A stretch of 64,000 bases of DNA from Citreicoccus inhibens. GTDB taxonomy: Bacteria > Myxococcota > Myxococcia > Myxococcales > Myxococcaceae. The DNA lies in assembly GCF_019039035.1 (NCBI RefSeq), contig NZ_JAHNZT010000019.1, positions 90,085 to 154,084 on the forward strand, read 5' to 3'. Numbering within the stretch: position 1 is the first letter of the stretch; each line of letters starts with the position of its first letter. A model generated the notes under the pieces. It saw only the letters and a list, made by a program, of their open reading frames with translations, made no database searches and was not told where the DNA came from. Below are positions 19,761 to 31,200 of the stretch, piece after piece. The position numbers were made by a program, and so were the translations under genes.

Positions 19761-20618
19761 ATGCACTTCCAGTTCGAACATCAGGACAGCACCATCCCCT
19801 TCGAGCTTCCCGAGGGCACGCATCGGCTCGGTGGAGGTCCCGAGGATCAGGTCCACCTGGAGGGGCTCCCTCCGGCACTGTTGACCTTGAGCATCGAGGA
19901 GCAGCGGCTCACCGTCGCGTCCTCGCGCACCTTCACCGTGAACGAGGTGTTCGTGCCACCCGGAGTCGCCCGGCTGGTGCTGCCGGGAGAGGTCCTCGGG
20001 CTCACCGAACAGATGTGCGTGCGCGTCCTGGAGCCCGAGGTCCCCGTGGAGCGCGGCGTGGGGACCGTGGCGGTGCTCAAGGAGCTGCTCTTGGGTTCGG
20101 AGCACGTCATCTCTCGCGCGGCCACCCTCACCTGCCTCACCGGGCTCGACCTGGGGCGGACCTTCGCGATCGGGGAAGCGCTCACGGACATCGGGCGTGG
20201 AGGTGGCGCGAAGGTGCGCTTGCGCGACCGCGCCGTGTCCCGCGTGCACGCGCGCATCCACCATGACGCTGACGGCTTCCACCTGGAGGACCTGGGCACG
20301 GCCAACGGCGTCTTCCTCAACGGCAAGGCCCTGCGACAGGCCACGCCCCTGACGGACGGAGACGTCATCGAGTTGGGGCGCTCCCTCCTGCGCTTCCAGG
20401 CCCCGGTGGACGAACCGCCCGCGCCCATCGCGGAGGCGCCTGCGCAGCCAGCGCCGCTCCCGCCCGAACCAGAAGCGCCCGCCCCTCCCGAGCCTCCTGC
20501 GCCACCCGCTGCGCATCCCGAGCCGAGACGCGACGCGGTGGAAGGCTGGCTCCTCACCCTCGCGGCGACCGCGGCCCTGGTGGGGCTGCTCGTCACCTAT
20601 GCGCTGCTGGCGGGCTGA
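19761..20618 (+). CDS. FHA domain protein with C-terminal membrane anchor
   Basis: A 285-residue protein. Residues 1-110 form a beta-rich domain that may be a degenerate FHA-like fold (HRLGGGPEDQVHL). A clear FHA domain follows at about 130-215, with FAIGEALTDIGRG, RAVSRVHARI and LGTANGVFLNG. A Pro/Ala-rich linker (215-255) leads to one C-terminal membrane helix (WLLTLAATAALVGLLVTYAL). It is therefore a tail-anchored phosphopeptide-reading protein. It ends 10 bp from the convergent gene at 20629. It is unrelated in layout to the FHA/TPR protein at 11958. Confidence 0.83.
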   Translation: MHFQFEHQDSTIPFELPEGTHRLGGGPEDQVHLEGLPPALLTLSIEEQRLTVASSRTFTVNEVFVPPGVARLVLPGEVLGLTEQMCVRVLEPEVPVERGVGTVAVLKELLLGSEHVISRAATLTCLTGLDLGRTFAIGEALTDIGRGGGAKVRLRDRAVSRVHARIHHDADGFHLEDLGTANGVFLNGKALRQATPLTDGDVIELGRSLLRFQAPVDEPPAPIAEAPAQPAPLPPEPEAPAPPEPPAPPAAHPEPRRDAVEGWLLTLAATAALVGLLVTYALLAG

Positions 20619-20628
20619 GGAGCGCTGG

Positions 20629-21063
20629 CTAGGCCCCGTGCAGGGGGGACAGCCCCGCCCGCTCGACGAGGAGCCGGGCGAGGTCCTGGTGGTGCCTGAA
20701 GAAGCTCGTGAAGTGCACGAAGCCGCCCGTGCCTCGGATGGCGTAGACCGTCACCGGCCCGGGGAGCACATCCAGCTTGCGGATGTCCGCGAACGGGAAC
20801 CAGCGCGTGCGAACGAGTCCTCGGTACGTGACGCCGCGCGCGTCCACCACGATGAGCGTGCGGCTGTAGTACGTGACGGAGACCGCGAAGAAGAGGACGA
20901 AGAACCCCGCCGAGAGGAATGTCTTCAGCGGGACGCCCTCAAACCGGAACAGGTACACCAGCACCGCGACCCACATCAGGCCTGCCGCGCCCATGCTCAC
21001 CGCGAAGACCCGACGGGGACGGAACACCTGCTTGCCTTCCGCATGCGCGTCGTTGCCGTCCAT
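20629..21063 (-). CDS. Small membrane protein with PH-like (bPH2-type) domain
   Basis: A 144-residue protein. Two adjacent membrane segments lie at about residues 20-38 and 48-68. A C-terminal beta-rich stretch follows, with SRTLIVVDARGVTYRGLVRTRWFPFADIRKL, the layout of bacterial PH (bPH2) domain proteins. The function is unknown. It lies downstream of the TPR gene's start region but on the opposite side of a 64-bp gap and is transcribed away from it. Confidence 0.7.
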   Translation of the reverse strand: MDGNDAHAEGKQVFRPRRVFAVSMGAAGLMWVAVLVYLFRFEGVPLKTFLSAGFFVLFFAVSVTYYSRTLIVVDARGVTYRGLVRTRWFPFADIRKLDVLPGPVTVYAIRGTGGFVHFTSFFRHHQDLARLLVERAGLSPLHGA

Positions 21064-21127
21064 GCCTGGAAGTTAGTGACGGACACGGGTGGGTTTCAAA
21101 CGCAGCCCCCCACGGGCTGGCAGGCGG

Positions 21128-21955
21128 TCAACGCAGACGCTCCGCCTTCTGTCGGGATTCCGCCTGCAACGGAGGGCGCACATCGGCGGCCGTGGACGCC
21201 GCGTAGCGCTCGTAGAGACTCCGCGCCTCGGCGTTGCGCCCCATCGCGCGGTAGGACTCAGCCAACCCGTAAAGTGGGGAGGCCGAATCGGGCTCCAACC
21301 TCAGTGCGTACTGGTAATCCGCCGCGGCCTCGGGGTAGCGGCGCAGCCCGATGTTCGCGCTGCCTCGCGCCGTATAGGCAACCGCCAGCATCGGCTCGAG
21401 TTGCACCGCCTGCGTGAGGCTCTGGAGCGCCCCGGCGAAGTCGCGCTCGCCGATGCGCTGCACGCCCATCTCGTAGGCCTTGCGCGCCTGGACGCGCGTG
21501 GGCTCCGCGACCGGCCCCGAGCCCGGAGGCAGCCCCGCCGCCAGGGGCGAGCTGCCCGACTGCGCCTGCTTCACCTTCGCGCGCGCCACGTTGTCCTGCG
21601 CGCTCTGCCGGATGGCCGTGTCCGTGGTGAGGCGCGCCGCGGCCTCCCACTGCTCGATGGCCTGCCCGTAGTAGCCGAGCACGGCCAGCGCGTTGCCCAG
21701 CTTGAAGCGCGCCTCCACGTGGCCCGCGTCCGCGTGCGAGGCATCCAGGAACGCGAAGGCCGCCTCGCGATAGCGGCGCTCGCGCATCAACACGTCCCCA
21801 TCCCGGATGCGCGACGCCGCCAGGGTGGAGTTGGACTCGGAGGGCGCGCGCTCAGTGACGGGTGACTGCTGTGCCAGGGCGGACGGCGCCGCCGCGCCCA
21901 GCAGCAGCGCCGCGGCCACACTCCAGGCCCTTGCGCGCGAGACAACGACGACCAT
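21128..21955 (-). CDS. Secreted TPR repeat protein
   Basis: A 275-residue exported protein. The ATG at 21955 gives a signal peptide ending SALAQQ. Residues about 40-270 are tandem tetratricopeptide repeats, for example YREAAFAFLDASHADAGHVEARFKLGNAL (one unit, abbreviated here) and YPEAAADYQYALRLEPDSASPLY. They form a protein-protein interaction scaffold, probably periplasmic. It lies 54 bp downstream of the thiolase gene on the same strand and may be the last gene of the addB-addA-purA-thiolase cluster. No partner can be named. Confidence 0.8.
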   Translation of the reverse strand: MVVVVSRARAWSVAAALLLGAAAPSALAQQSPVTERAPSESNSTLAASRIRDGDVLMRERRYREAAFAFLDASHADAGHVEARFKLGNALAVLGYYGQAIEQWEAAARLTTDTAIRQSAQDNVARAKVKQAQSGSSPLAAGLPPGSGPVAEPTRVQARKAYEMGVQRIGERDFAGALQSLTQAVQLEPMLAVAYTARGSANIGLRRYPEAAADYQYALRLEPDSASPLYGLAESYRAMGRNAEARSLYERYAASTAADVRPPLQAESRQKAERLR

Positions 21956-22009
21956 GGCAGCCCCCACCGTGCGGGTACTCGAGTGCCGTAGCAGAAAGCC
22001 GGCGCTGCG

Positions 22010-23182
22010 TCAGCTCACCTGGCGATCGATGAGGGTGGTGACCCCCATTCCGTAACCGATGCACAAGGTGACGGCGCCGTAGCGCAGATCCCGGCGCTCC
22101 AGCTCGCTCAGCAAGGTGGCGACCAGCATGGCGCCCGTGGCCCCCAGTGGGTGCCCCAGCGCGATGGCGCCGCCGTTCACGTTCACTCGGTCCGGGGAGA
22201 TGCCCAGCTCCTGCGCCACCACGATGGGCACCGGCGCGAAGGCCTCGTTGATCTCCCACAGGTCGATGTCCTTCACCGACAACCCGGCCCGCGCCAGCGC
22301 CTTGCGCGTGGAGGGGATGGGCCCCGTCAGCATCAGCACCGGATCCGAGCCCGCCACCGCGGTGGCCACGATGCGCGCCCGACGAGGCAGCCCCCAGGCC
22401 CGCGCCGCCTTGTCGCTGGCCACCACCACCGCGGCCGCGCCGTCCACGATGCCCGAGGAGTTGCCGGCGTGGATGACGCCGTTCTCCTTGAACACGGGCC
22501 GCAGCCCGGCGAGCGCCTCCATCGTCGTGCCCGGGCGGCAGTGCTCGTCCGTGGCGAAGCCCACGCGCTGACCGTCCGCGCCCGTGACGAAGAAGGGGTC
22601 GATCTCCTTCTGGAACCGGCCGTCACGGATGGCCGCGCCCGCCTTCTGCTGGCTGCTCAGCGCGAACTCGTCCACCTGCGCGCGAGACAACTTCCACTGC
22701 TCGGCGATGAGCTCCGCGGACACGCCCTGCGGCACCAGGTTGGGGAAGCGCTCCACCAGGGACGGGGCGGCGGGCGAGCCCGGCCCCTCGGCGTCCGAGC
22801 CCATGGGCACGCGGTTCATGGACTCCACCCCACCGCCGATGGCCAGCTCCGCCTGCCCCGACATCACCTGCATGGCGGCGAAGTTCACCGCCTGGAGGCC
22901 CGAGCCGCAGAATCGGTTCACCGTGGCGCCCGCCACGTCAATGGGCATCCCCGAGGCCAACACCGCGCCGCGCGCGATGTTCAACCCCTGCTCGCCCACC
23001 TGGGACACGCAGCCCAACACCACGTCATCGACGCGCTGAGGGTCCACGCCCGTGCGGCGCAGCGCCGCGCTCAACGCGTGCGCGGCCAGGTCCATGGGAT
23101 GGACCCCGGCCAGCGTCCCCTTCTTCTTGCCGCGCGCGGTGCGCACGGCGTCCACGATGATGGCGGTGTTCGAGTCGGACAT
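22010..23182 (-). CDS. Acetyl-CoA acetyltransferase (thiolase family)
   Basis: A 390-residue thiolase catalysing CoA-dependent C-C bond formation or cleavage of 3-ketoacyl-CoA. The nucleophilic Cys92 is in NRFCGSGLQAV, the catalytic His344 is in ALGHPLGATG, and the second Cys374 is in TLCIGYGMG. The length is typical. The final motif is CIGYGMG instead of the common CxGGGqG, which suggests a fatty-acid or steroid beta-oxidation type, not a biosynthetic AtoB; specificity is uncertain. The ATG at 23182 has no Shine-Dalgarno match (upstream GATCCTCCCC), so translation may depend on upstream purA or on the hairpin element at 23193-23240. Confidence 0.92.
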   Translation of the reverse strand: MSDSNTAIIVDAVRTARGKKKGTLAGVHPMDLAAHALSAALRRTGVDPQRVDDVVLGCVSQVGEQGLNIARGAVLASGMPIDVAGATVNRFCGSGLQAVNFAAMQVMSGQAELAIGGGVESMNRVPMGSDAEGPGSPAAPSLVERFPNLVPQGVSAELIAEQWKLSRAQVDEFALSSQQKAGAAIRDGRFQKEIDPFFVTGADGQRVGFATDEHCRPGTTMEALAGLRPVFKENGVIHAGNSSGIVDGAAAVVVASDKAARAWGLPRRARIVATAVAGSDPVLMLTGPIPSTRKALARAGLSVKDIDLWEINEAFAPVPIVVAQELGISPDRVNVNGGAIALGHPLGATGAMLVATLLSELERRDLRYGAVTLCIGYGMGVTTLIDRQVS

Positions 23183-23192
23183 GGGGAGGATC

Positions 23193-23240
23193 GACCCACA
23201 GGATTGATTCGAAAGTCAATCCCGTGGGTCTTCGACCCAC
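23193..23240 (-). promoter_or_regulatory. Mutually exclusive hairpins between purA and the thiolase gene
   Basis: Three pairing segments are present: GACCCACAGGATTGA (23193-23207), TCAATCCCGTGGGTC (23216-23230) and GACCCAC (23234-23240). The first two pair over 15 positions with one mismatch around an 8-nt loop. The second can instead pair with the third over 7 perfect positions around a 3-nt loop. On the minus strand the 7-bp hairpin would form first. It occupies almost the whole 66-bp gap and ends 10 bases before the thiolase ATG. It may be a terminator, an attenuator or a processing site. Confidence 0.55.
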
Positions 23241-23248
23241 GTCGCCGC

Positions 23249-24571
<1,323 letters not shown>

Positions 24572-27500
24572 TTAGCACGCGCGAGGGGCCGGGTGACAGT
24601 GTTCCGCGAAGCCGCAATGAAGGGCTTGGCAGGCCGCTTTGTCACGTCCGGGCCACTTGCCCCGCGCTTCTTCCTTGACCAGTGCCCGGACCGCGTTCGC
24701 AAGCCGCCGGGACGCCTCTTGCTCACCCGCTGCCTGGGCCAGGAACTCCGGCTCGGGCCGCGCTTCCCCGAGGAACACCACGCCCGCGCGCACCCGCACA
24801 CCCTCGCGCACCAGGCCTCGCGCCGCCAACGCCTGAGCCTCGAGCGCGTGCGCACACGCCGCCGCGCCCAAGGGATGCCGCCCGCCTGCCCGCAGCGCCA
24901 CCACCACGGCCTCCCCCTCGGGGGACTCCCACAAGATGTCCACCTCTCCTTCCAACGCCACCCCGTCCTCCAGGTGCGACACGAAGGACAGGCCGCGGTG
25001 CACGCGAGACGCAGGCGAGGCGCCCAGCCGTCGCGCGAAGTCCGTGCACAGGAAGCGCTCGGCCGTGCGCAGCGCTGACTCCATGGCCTCCGAGTCCGGC
25101 GCGTGCCCCGCCTCGCGCCAGAGCGCTTCCAGGTGGGCCCGGCGATCCGCCGCGTCCGCGTCCGGACCCGACGTCCGCACGAGGTCCACGTCGCGCAGCA
25201 GCCGCGCCACCTGCGCGTCCGGCCCCACCGAGGGAAGCCATGCGTCCTGTTCCACGAGTGGCGCCGCGGCTTGCGGCGACACCTCCCACGGCAGCGGGGA
25301 GGCAGCCAGTCCCACGCGATGCACGTGGTGATAGCGACGCGGGCACGTGAGGAAGTCCTGCACGCCCGCCACCGAGGCCACCGCGTCGCCCGCCTCCGCG
25401 AGGCCTTCATCGAGTCCCGTCACGCGCAGCAGCGCGGCCTCCACCCGGGCCTCTGCGCGCGCCACGTCCTCGGGACCAGGAGGCTCGGGCTCGCGAGGCG
25501 GAGGCAACGCCTCCACGTCCACGTCGTCCACGAGCTCGCGCACCTCGGCGTCGTCCGCCACGCGCGCATCCACCATGTGCCACCACGAGTCCTTGCCCGC
25601 GCGCGGCTCCTCTCCTCCGGACAACACCAGCAGGTCCTTCGCACGGGTGAGCGCCACGTAGAGAAGGCGGCGGTACTCGGCATCCTCGCGGGCCTTCAGC
25701 TCCTGGCGCACGGCCTCGAAGCGCTCGGAAGTGAACGTCTCCAGCGAGTCCGGAACCCAGGGGCGCAAGGCGAGCCCGTGTGAGCGCTCGAAGTGGGCCC
25801 GCGCCGTGGTGGTGCGCCGCCGGCCGCCCAGCGCGGGCACGACGACGATGGGCCACTCCAAGCCCTTGGCGCGGTGGATGGTGAGCAACTGCACCGCGCG
25901 CGGGTCATCCGCGTCGAGCAGATCCGCCTGCGCCTCCGTGGGGTCGGAGTCAGCCAGCATGCGCAGCTCGCGCGCGAAGCCCACGCAGCCGCCCGTGCCT
26001 CGCTCGTCTCTTCTGGCGGCCATCGCGAGCAGCTTGTCCACGTTGGCGCTGGCCTGCTCCGCGTAGGGCGAGCCCGCCAGCGCCTCGCGATACCCCGTCT
26101 CTTCCAGCGCGACGTGCAGCAGCGCGCGAACCCCCAGGCGATCCCGCTCGCGGCGCAGGGCGGGCAGCACCTCCAGGAACCGCTCCAGGCGGACCTGTTC
26201 GCGCGCGGGCAGCCGAGCGCGCACCTCGGCGTCTCGAAGACCCGCCGACGCGAGCGACAGCGGCGCATCCCCCGCGAGGCGGAAGAGCGAGGCATCCGAC
26301 AGGCCCACCAGCGGCGAGCGCAGCACCGCGGCGAAGGCCAGGGAGTCCTCCGAGTCCGCCAGCAGCGCCAGCAGCGACGCGAGGTCGAGCACCTCCTGCG
26401 CCCCGTAGAAGCCGCGGCCCCGCAGCACGCGGTGCGGGACGCCGTGGAGGATGAGCGCCTGGCGATAGACCTCCAGGTGCGTGAACGTCCGGAAGAGCAC
26501 CGCCACGTCACCACCGCGCGCGGGCCGTGGGCCTTCTCCATCCTCGCGCGCCACCGTCGCGGGTGCCCCGGGCGCGAGCAGCAAGCGGAGCCGTCGCGCC
26601 ATCGCGTCCGCATCCGCTTCGCGGACATCCAGCGAGGTCGCGGCCTCGGGGAGCATCAACCGCTCCACCACGGGCCCATCGTGCAGCGCGGGGCGGACGG
26701 GGGACAGGTCGTCCTGCGCGGGGACGTACGTCACCTCGTAGGGACGGGGTGGTTCGTGACGCGAGACGAGCACGCCCGCGAACGCGCGGTTGAAGAATGA
26801 CAGGAGGCCCGGCACCGAGCGGCGGTTGTGCTGGAGGAAGTCTTGCGCGCCTCCCTCCGCGACAATCTTCTTCGCCAGCACCGTGAAGACAGACACGTCC
26901 GCGCCGCGGAACTCGTAGATGGACTGCTTGCGGTCACCCACCGCGCAGAGGAACGCGGGCTCCAGCGGCAGCGACGCCACCAGGTCCGCATCGGGCGCCA
27001 GTTCGCGCGGCCCTCCTTCGCGCTGCTCCGCGAGCAGCAACACCAGCTCCAACTGCAAGCGATTGGTGTCCTGGAACTCGTCCACCAGCAGCGCGCCCAG
27101 CCGCTCCTGGACCTGCTGACGAAACTCCGGGAAGTCTCTCAGCAGGTCGCGCGCCTTCACGAGCAGGGACGTGAAGTCGAAGACGTTGCGCCGCGCCATC
27201 TCCGCGTCGTGGCGCGTCTCCAGCCGGCCGAGCAGCTCGCGGAACGTGGCCTCAAACGGCGCCGAGCGCCACGCCGCGTAAGCATCCTCCAGGCGCCGCA
27301 CGGAGCCGTCGCTCTTGCCCTTCACCTTCCAGAGCAACTCCTTCACCAGCGCACCCGCGCCCTTGCGCAGGTGCGCGAGGTTGCGCGGCTCGGACAGCAG
27401 CACCGAGCGCAGCAGCGGGAAGTGGCTCGGCTCCAGGAAGGTCTCGGGCGTCATTCCCTCCAGCGCGCGCTCGCACGCGGCCAGCAGCTGGCTCCACTCG

Positions 27501-28231
27501 CCCTTCGCGTCTTGCGCGCGCGCCTCGCCGCACAGCCTGCGGCCATCCTGGATGAGGACCTCCAGCTGGGCACGGCCCTCGGCCGCGTCACCCACTCGCG
27601 CGGCGGCGGCGCGCAGGCCCTCTTCTCGCAGCGTCGCATACACGGAGATGAGCGCGGCGACGAGCCCATCCGAGAAGCCCGAGCCCGAGAAGCCCAGCTC
27701 CGAGCACAGCTCGCGCACCTTCGGGTCCTGCTCCTCCAGCGCGTCGAGCACCACGCGCTCCGCCACGTCCTGCACCAACCCCGAGGCCTCGAGCGGATCC
27801 AACACCTCGAAGGCCGGGTCGATGCCCACCGCGGGAGGCGCGCGCCTGAGCATCTGTCCGCAGAGCGAGTGGAACGTGCCCACCGTGGCCGCGCTCAACT
27901 CCTCGCGCACCTGTCGCCACGCCTCCGCCGACGGGAACGGACGTCCCAGCCGCTCCAGCGACGCGCGCAGCACGGGCTCGGATCCTGCGGGGGCATCTCC
28001 CTGCGCCAGGGCATCCAGACGCTCGCGCACGCGGCGACGCATCTCCGCCGCGGCCTTGTCCGTGAACGTGAGCATGCACAGCCGCGCGGGCCGCAGCGCC
28101 TCGCCGACCGTGCGCGCGCCCGAGAACAGGTGCAGCGTCATGGTGACGAGGCTGTAGGTCTTTCCAGCACCGGCGCCCGCCAGCAGCGCGAGGTTGCGCT
28201 CCAGCGCGAGGGGCGAGGGCGTGTCGCTCAT
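24572..28231 (-). CDS. addA: AddA-like UvrD/REP helicase with degenerate RecB-type nuclease domain
   Basis: A 1219-residue subunit of a RecBCD/AddAB-type double-strand-break processing complex. The helicase is intact: Walker A GAGAGKT at 19-25, motif II LLVDEFQDTN, and TIHRAKGLEWPIV, YVALTRAKDLLVLSGG near the end of domain 2A. The C-terminus has the RecB-nuclease fold with a CPRRYHH-type Cys963 and the cysteines 1201, 1206 and 1212, a 4Fe-4S pattern (C-x4-C-x5-C). However, the catalytic Asp-x-Lys is replaced: Asp1098 is kept in GEVDILWE but the canonical DYK is ALR (1112-1114). Nuclease activity is therefore doubtful. Its ATG overlaps the addB stop (ATGA), indicating coupled translation. Confidence 0.88.
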   Translation of the reverse strand: MSDTPSPLALERNLALLAGAGAGKTYSLVTMTLHLFSGARTVGEALRPARLCMLTFTDKAAAEMRRRVRERLDALAQGDAPAGSEPVLRASLERLGRPFPSAEAWRQVREELSAATVGTFHSLCGQMLRRAPPAVGIDPAFEVLDPLEASGLVQDVAERVVLDALEEQDPKVRELCSELGFSGSGFSDGLVAALISVYATLREEGLRAAAARVGDAAEGRAQLEVLIQDGRRLCGEARAQDAKGEWSQLLAACERALEGMTPETFLEPSHFPLLRSVLLSEPRNLAHLRKGAGALVKELLWKVKGKSDGSVRRLEDAYAAWRSAPFEATFRELLGRLETRHDAEMARRNVFDFTSLLVKARDLLRDFPEFRQQVQERLGALLVDEFQDTNRLQLELVLLLAEQREGGPRELAPDADLVASLPLEPAFLCAVGDRKQSIYEFRGADVSVFTVLAKKIVAEGGAQDFLQHNRRSVPGLLSFFNRAFAGVLVSRHEPPRPYEVTYVPAQDDLSPVRPALHDGPVVERLMLPEAATSLDVREADADAMARRLRLLLAPGAPATVAREDGEGPRPARGGDVAVLFRTFTHLEVYRQALILHGVPHRVLRGRGFYGAQEVLDLASLLALLADSEDSLAFAAVLRSPLVGLSDASLFRLAGDAPLSLASAGLRDAEVRARLPAREQVRLERFLEVLPALRRERDRLGVRALLHVALEETGYREALAGSPYAEQASANVDKLLAMAARRDERGTGGCVGFARELRMLADSDPTEAQADLLDADDPRAVQLLTIHRAKGLEWPIVVVPALGGRRRTTTARAHFERSHGLALRPWVPDSLETFTSERFEAVRQELKAREDAEYRRLLYVALTRAKDLLVLSGGEEPRAGKDSWWHMVDARVADDAEVRELVDDVDVEALPPPREPEPPGPEDVARAEARVEAALLRVTGLDEGLAEAGDAVASVAGVQDFLTCPRRYHHVHRVGLAASPLPWEVSPQAAAPLVEQDAWLPSVGPDAQVARLLRDVDLVRTSGPDADAADRRAHLEALWREAGHAPDSEAMESALRTAERFLCTDFARRLGASPASRVHRGLSFVSHLEDGVALEGEVDILWESPEGEAVVVALRAGGRHPLGAAACAHALEAQALAARGLVREGVRVRAGVVFLGEARPEPEFLAQAAGEQEASRRLANAVRALVKEEARGKWPGRDKAACQALHCGFAEHCHPAPRAC

Positions 28232-31200
28232 CCGCTCCCCTCCTCGGTCACGCGACGTTCAGTGATGCGGCACACCGCGCGGAAGCCACACGCGCCGCAG
28301 TCATTGGGTCGCGCGGGGAACTCGCCCGCCCTGAGCGTGTTCACCAATCCCTCCACCGCGTTGGGCAGGTTGAGCCCTCCCGAGCCCTTCACGCGCTCGC
28401 GCACGGCGGGGTCCTTCGACAGCAAGTCCTCCAACTCCTCGGCAGGAAGCACCTCGGTGAGGTGGATGCTGGCGCCCGTGCGCAACGAGAACCACGCCGC
28501 GTCGCGCGCCCGCGCGTGGCCGCTCTCACGCGCCGCATAGAGATAGAGCGGGAGCTGGAAGTCGGAGCGCAGCAGGTTCTCTTTCAACGTGCGCTTGTCC
28601 AAGCGACCCGACTTGTAGTCGATGACGCCCACCTCCGCGCCGCGCACATCGAGGCGGTCAATCTTGCCTTCGAACACGATGGCGTCATCCGCGATGGGCA
28701 GCAGCACCTTGCTCCAACGCTCGTCATCCGCCGAAGGTCCGAACTCGAGCTCGAAGCCCTCGGGCGACAGCGTCTCGAAGGGCAGCCCTCGGCGGTCATC
28801 CGTGAGGATGCGCCGAGCCATCGCGCGCGCCCGCTCTCGGGCCAGCTTCCACAGCTCCGGATGCCCGACGTGGTGGAACTTCTCGAAGTGCGTCACCGCC
28901 GACGCGAGCGCCGCGTCCAGCACCGCGTCGGGGATCTCCTCCGGCGGTTTGCCCAGCAGGTCCTGCTGCTTCAGCGCCTTGAACACCTCTTCCACCACGC
29001 GGTGCCAGAACGTGCCGCGCCCGCGCGCGTCGAACTCCTCGCCCGGGGCGTCGGGCTCGGTCACCTTGAGCCCGTACGTGAGGAAGCCCTGGAAGCTGCA
29101 GTTGCCGAAGCGCGCGAGCGCCGACGCGGACAGTGGCCGCTCCAGCCCGAAGTGGAATGTCTCCCGCAGCTTCGCTCCCAGCTCGGGCGCCTGGACGCCG
29201 CCGGTGAACTCACCGGGCGCGGCGTCTCGATCTCCGAAGAAGCGCAGACGCGCGGCCTCCATGTGCGCCAGCTCGCGCGCGCTGCGGTACCAGCCCTCGG
29301 ACTCGAAGCGATGGCGCAGCAGCGGGCCCGCGGGATCCGGCTCCGTGACGCGCAGCTTGGGCCAGGCCACCGCCTCCAGCGCCACGCACCGCCGCAGCTC
29401 CGTCGCGGTGAGCACCTCGTCCAGCGGCGCGATGGGCGGCTGCGAACGCGGTGCCCACTTGAGCCCCGTCAGTCGCCGCACTTCCTCCAGGAACGCGGAG
29501 GGCACCTGCTCCTGACCGCCGGCGGCCTCCACCGCGTAGGACAGGCTCAGCCCGTCCGACGCCGCCGAGAGCGCGCTGGCGAACAACAACCGGTCCTCCG
29601 CGAGACGCCACGCCGCGCGGTCCTCGAACTCGCCCCCCGTGAGGCGAAACACGTCGCGGCCCAGGTGCTGATTGAGCGCGATGCGCTCCGCGTCCGCGAG
29701 CAGTGGCGAGGCCGGCTCGCGCCCGGGGAAGCGGCCCTCCGTGAGGCCCGCCAGGAACAGGTGCCGGAACGTGCGCCCTGGAACCTCGCGCGCGTCCAGC
29801 ACCTCCACCGCGCCCGTCGTCGGGCCTCGCGCGGGCAGGTGCAGGTCCGCGAGCGAATCCGTCAGCCATCGCCCGAAGGTGCGCCGCCGCAACTTCGGAC
29901 CGCCGCCCACCGAACGCAGCGAGCGCCGCAGCTCGTCCACGCTGTGGCGCAGGCCACGCCGTGCCGCCTCATCCCGGGCCCGTGCATCCACCGAGCGCGC
30001 GCCCAGCTCGCCCTCCTCGCGGGGCGCCAGCGGCCCCTCCGAGTCGAGCAACCCCAACCGCTCCACCGCCAACCACCACGCGTTCAGCAGGTCCTCGGCG
30101 CTGCCCTCCTCGGGGATGCGACGGCACTGCTGGAATAGCAGCAGACATCGCTCGCGCAGCAGCTGCACCGCGTGCACGCGGACGCTGTCCTCCTTGCGGC
30201 GCGCCCCGGACAGCGCGAGCAACCTCCTCGCGAGCCCCTCCAAACGCACGTCATACGCGCCCCGTCCACGCACCGCGCCGAGGCGGTCATCTCGCACGGC
30301 GGCCAGGGCGAAGAGCGAGGCTGGAGCCTCGGGGCCTCCGCGCGACAGCGTGGGGGCGTAGCGGCTGCTCACATACTCCGCGACGCGCTCGGCGGGGAAG
30401 CGGTCCTCCACCAACTGCGGCAAGCCCAGCGCCAGGCGCACCGGACCCGCGAGCGCGAGCCGCTCGCCCCATGGCAAGCGCACCGGCACGCCCAGCTCGC
30501 CCAACGCCTCCGCGAGCCAGCCCGCCTCCGGCCCCAGCTCGCGATACGCCACCGCGATGTCTCCAGGCGCGATGCCATCGGCCACCAGGCGCCGGACATC
30601 CCGCGCGAGCAGTCGGGCCTCGTCCCTCGCGGTGGCGGCGCTCCACAACCTTGGCGCGGGCTCGGCGCCCTTCAGCACGTCCCGCGGCGCTCGCGGCGAG
30701 AACAGCTGCCGTCCCAAGTCGGTGAAGGGCCGGCCCTCGAACGTGACATCCGCCTTGAAGAGGTCCACGTGGGGCATGGACTCGCCCCGGCTCTCGAAGG
30801 CTCGGAAGAGCGCGGCGAGCGCGGCGTCCGCGACGGGCGAGCCTCCCACCGGCGTCTCCACGCGCAGCGCCACGCGTCGCGCCTCACACGCGGCGGCCAG
30901 CCCCAGCAGCAGCTCCAGGCCCGAGGGGCGCACATCATAGACGCCATGCAGGACGACCGTGCTCACGTCCTCCCAGGCCGCGGGCCAGGCGCCTCGGTCC
31001 AGCGCCTCGCGCGCGCCCCGCACGACGTCCTCGCGGTCCGCCAGTCCCAGCACCGCGAGGCGCTGCTCATAGAGAAAGAACAGCCGCGCCAGCACCCGCA
31101 CGCGCGGACGCCGCTCCGGCGGCAGGGCCTCGGCCGCGTCTTGCAACTCGCGCGGCGACAGGCGCCCCGCCTTCAGGTCCAGCAAGGCATCCAAGGCCGC

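Noticed and set aside
30369..30599. Numerous short frames on both strands of addB considered as nested genes.
   Set aside because: They follow the codon phase of addB, lack start signals and have Arg/Ala/Trp-rich shadow composition.
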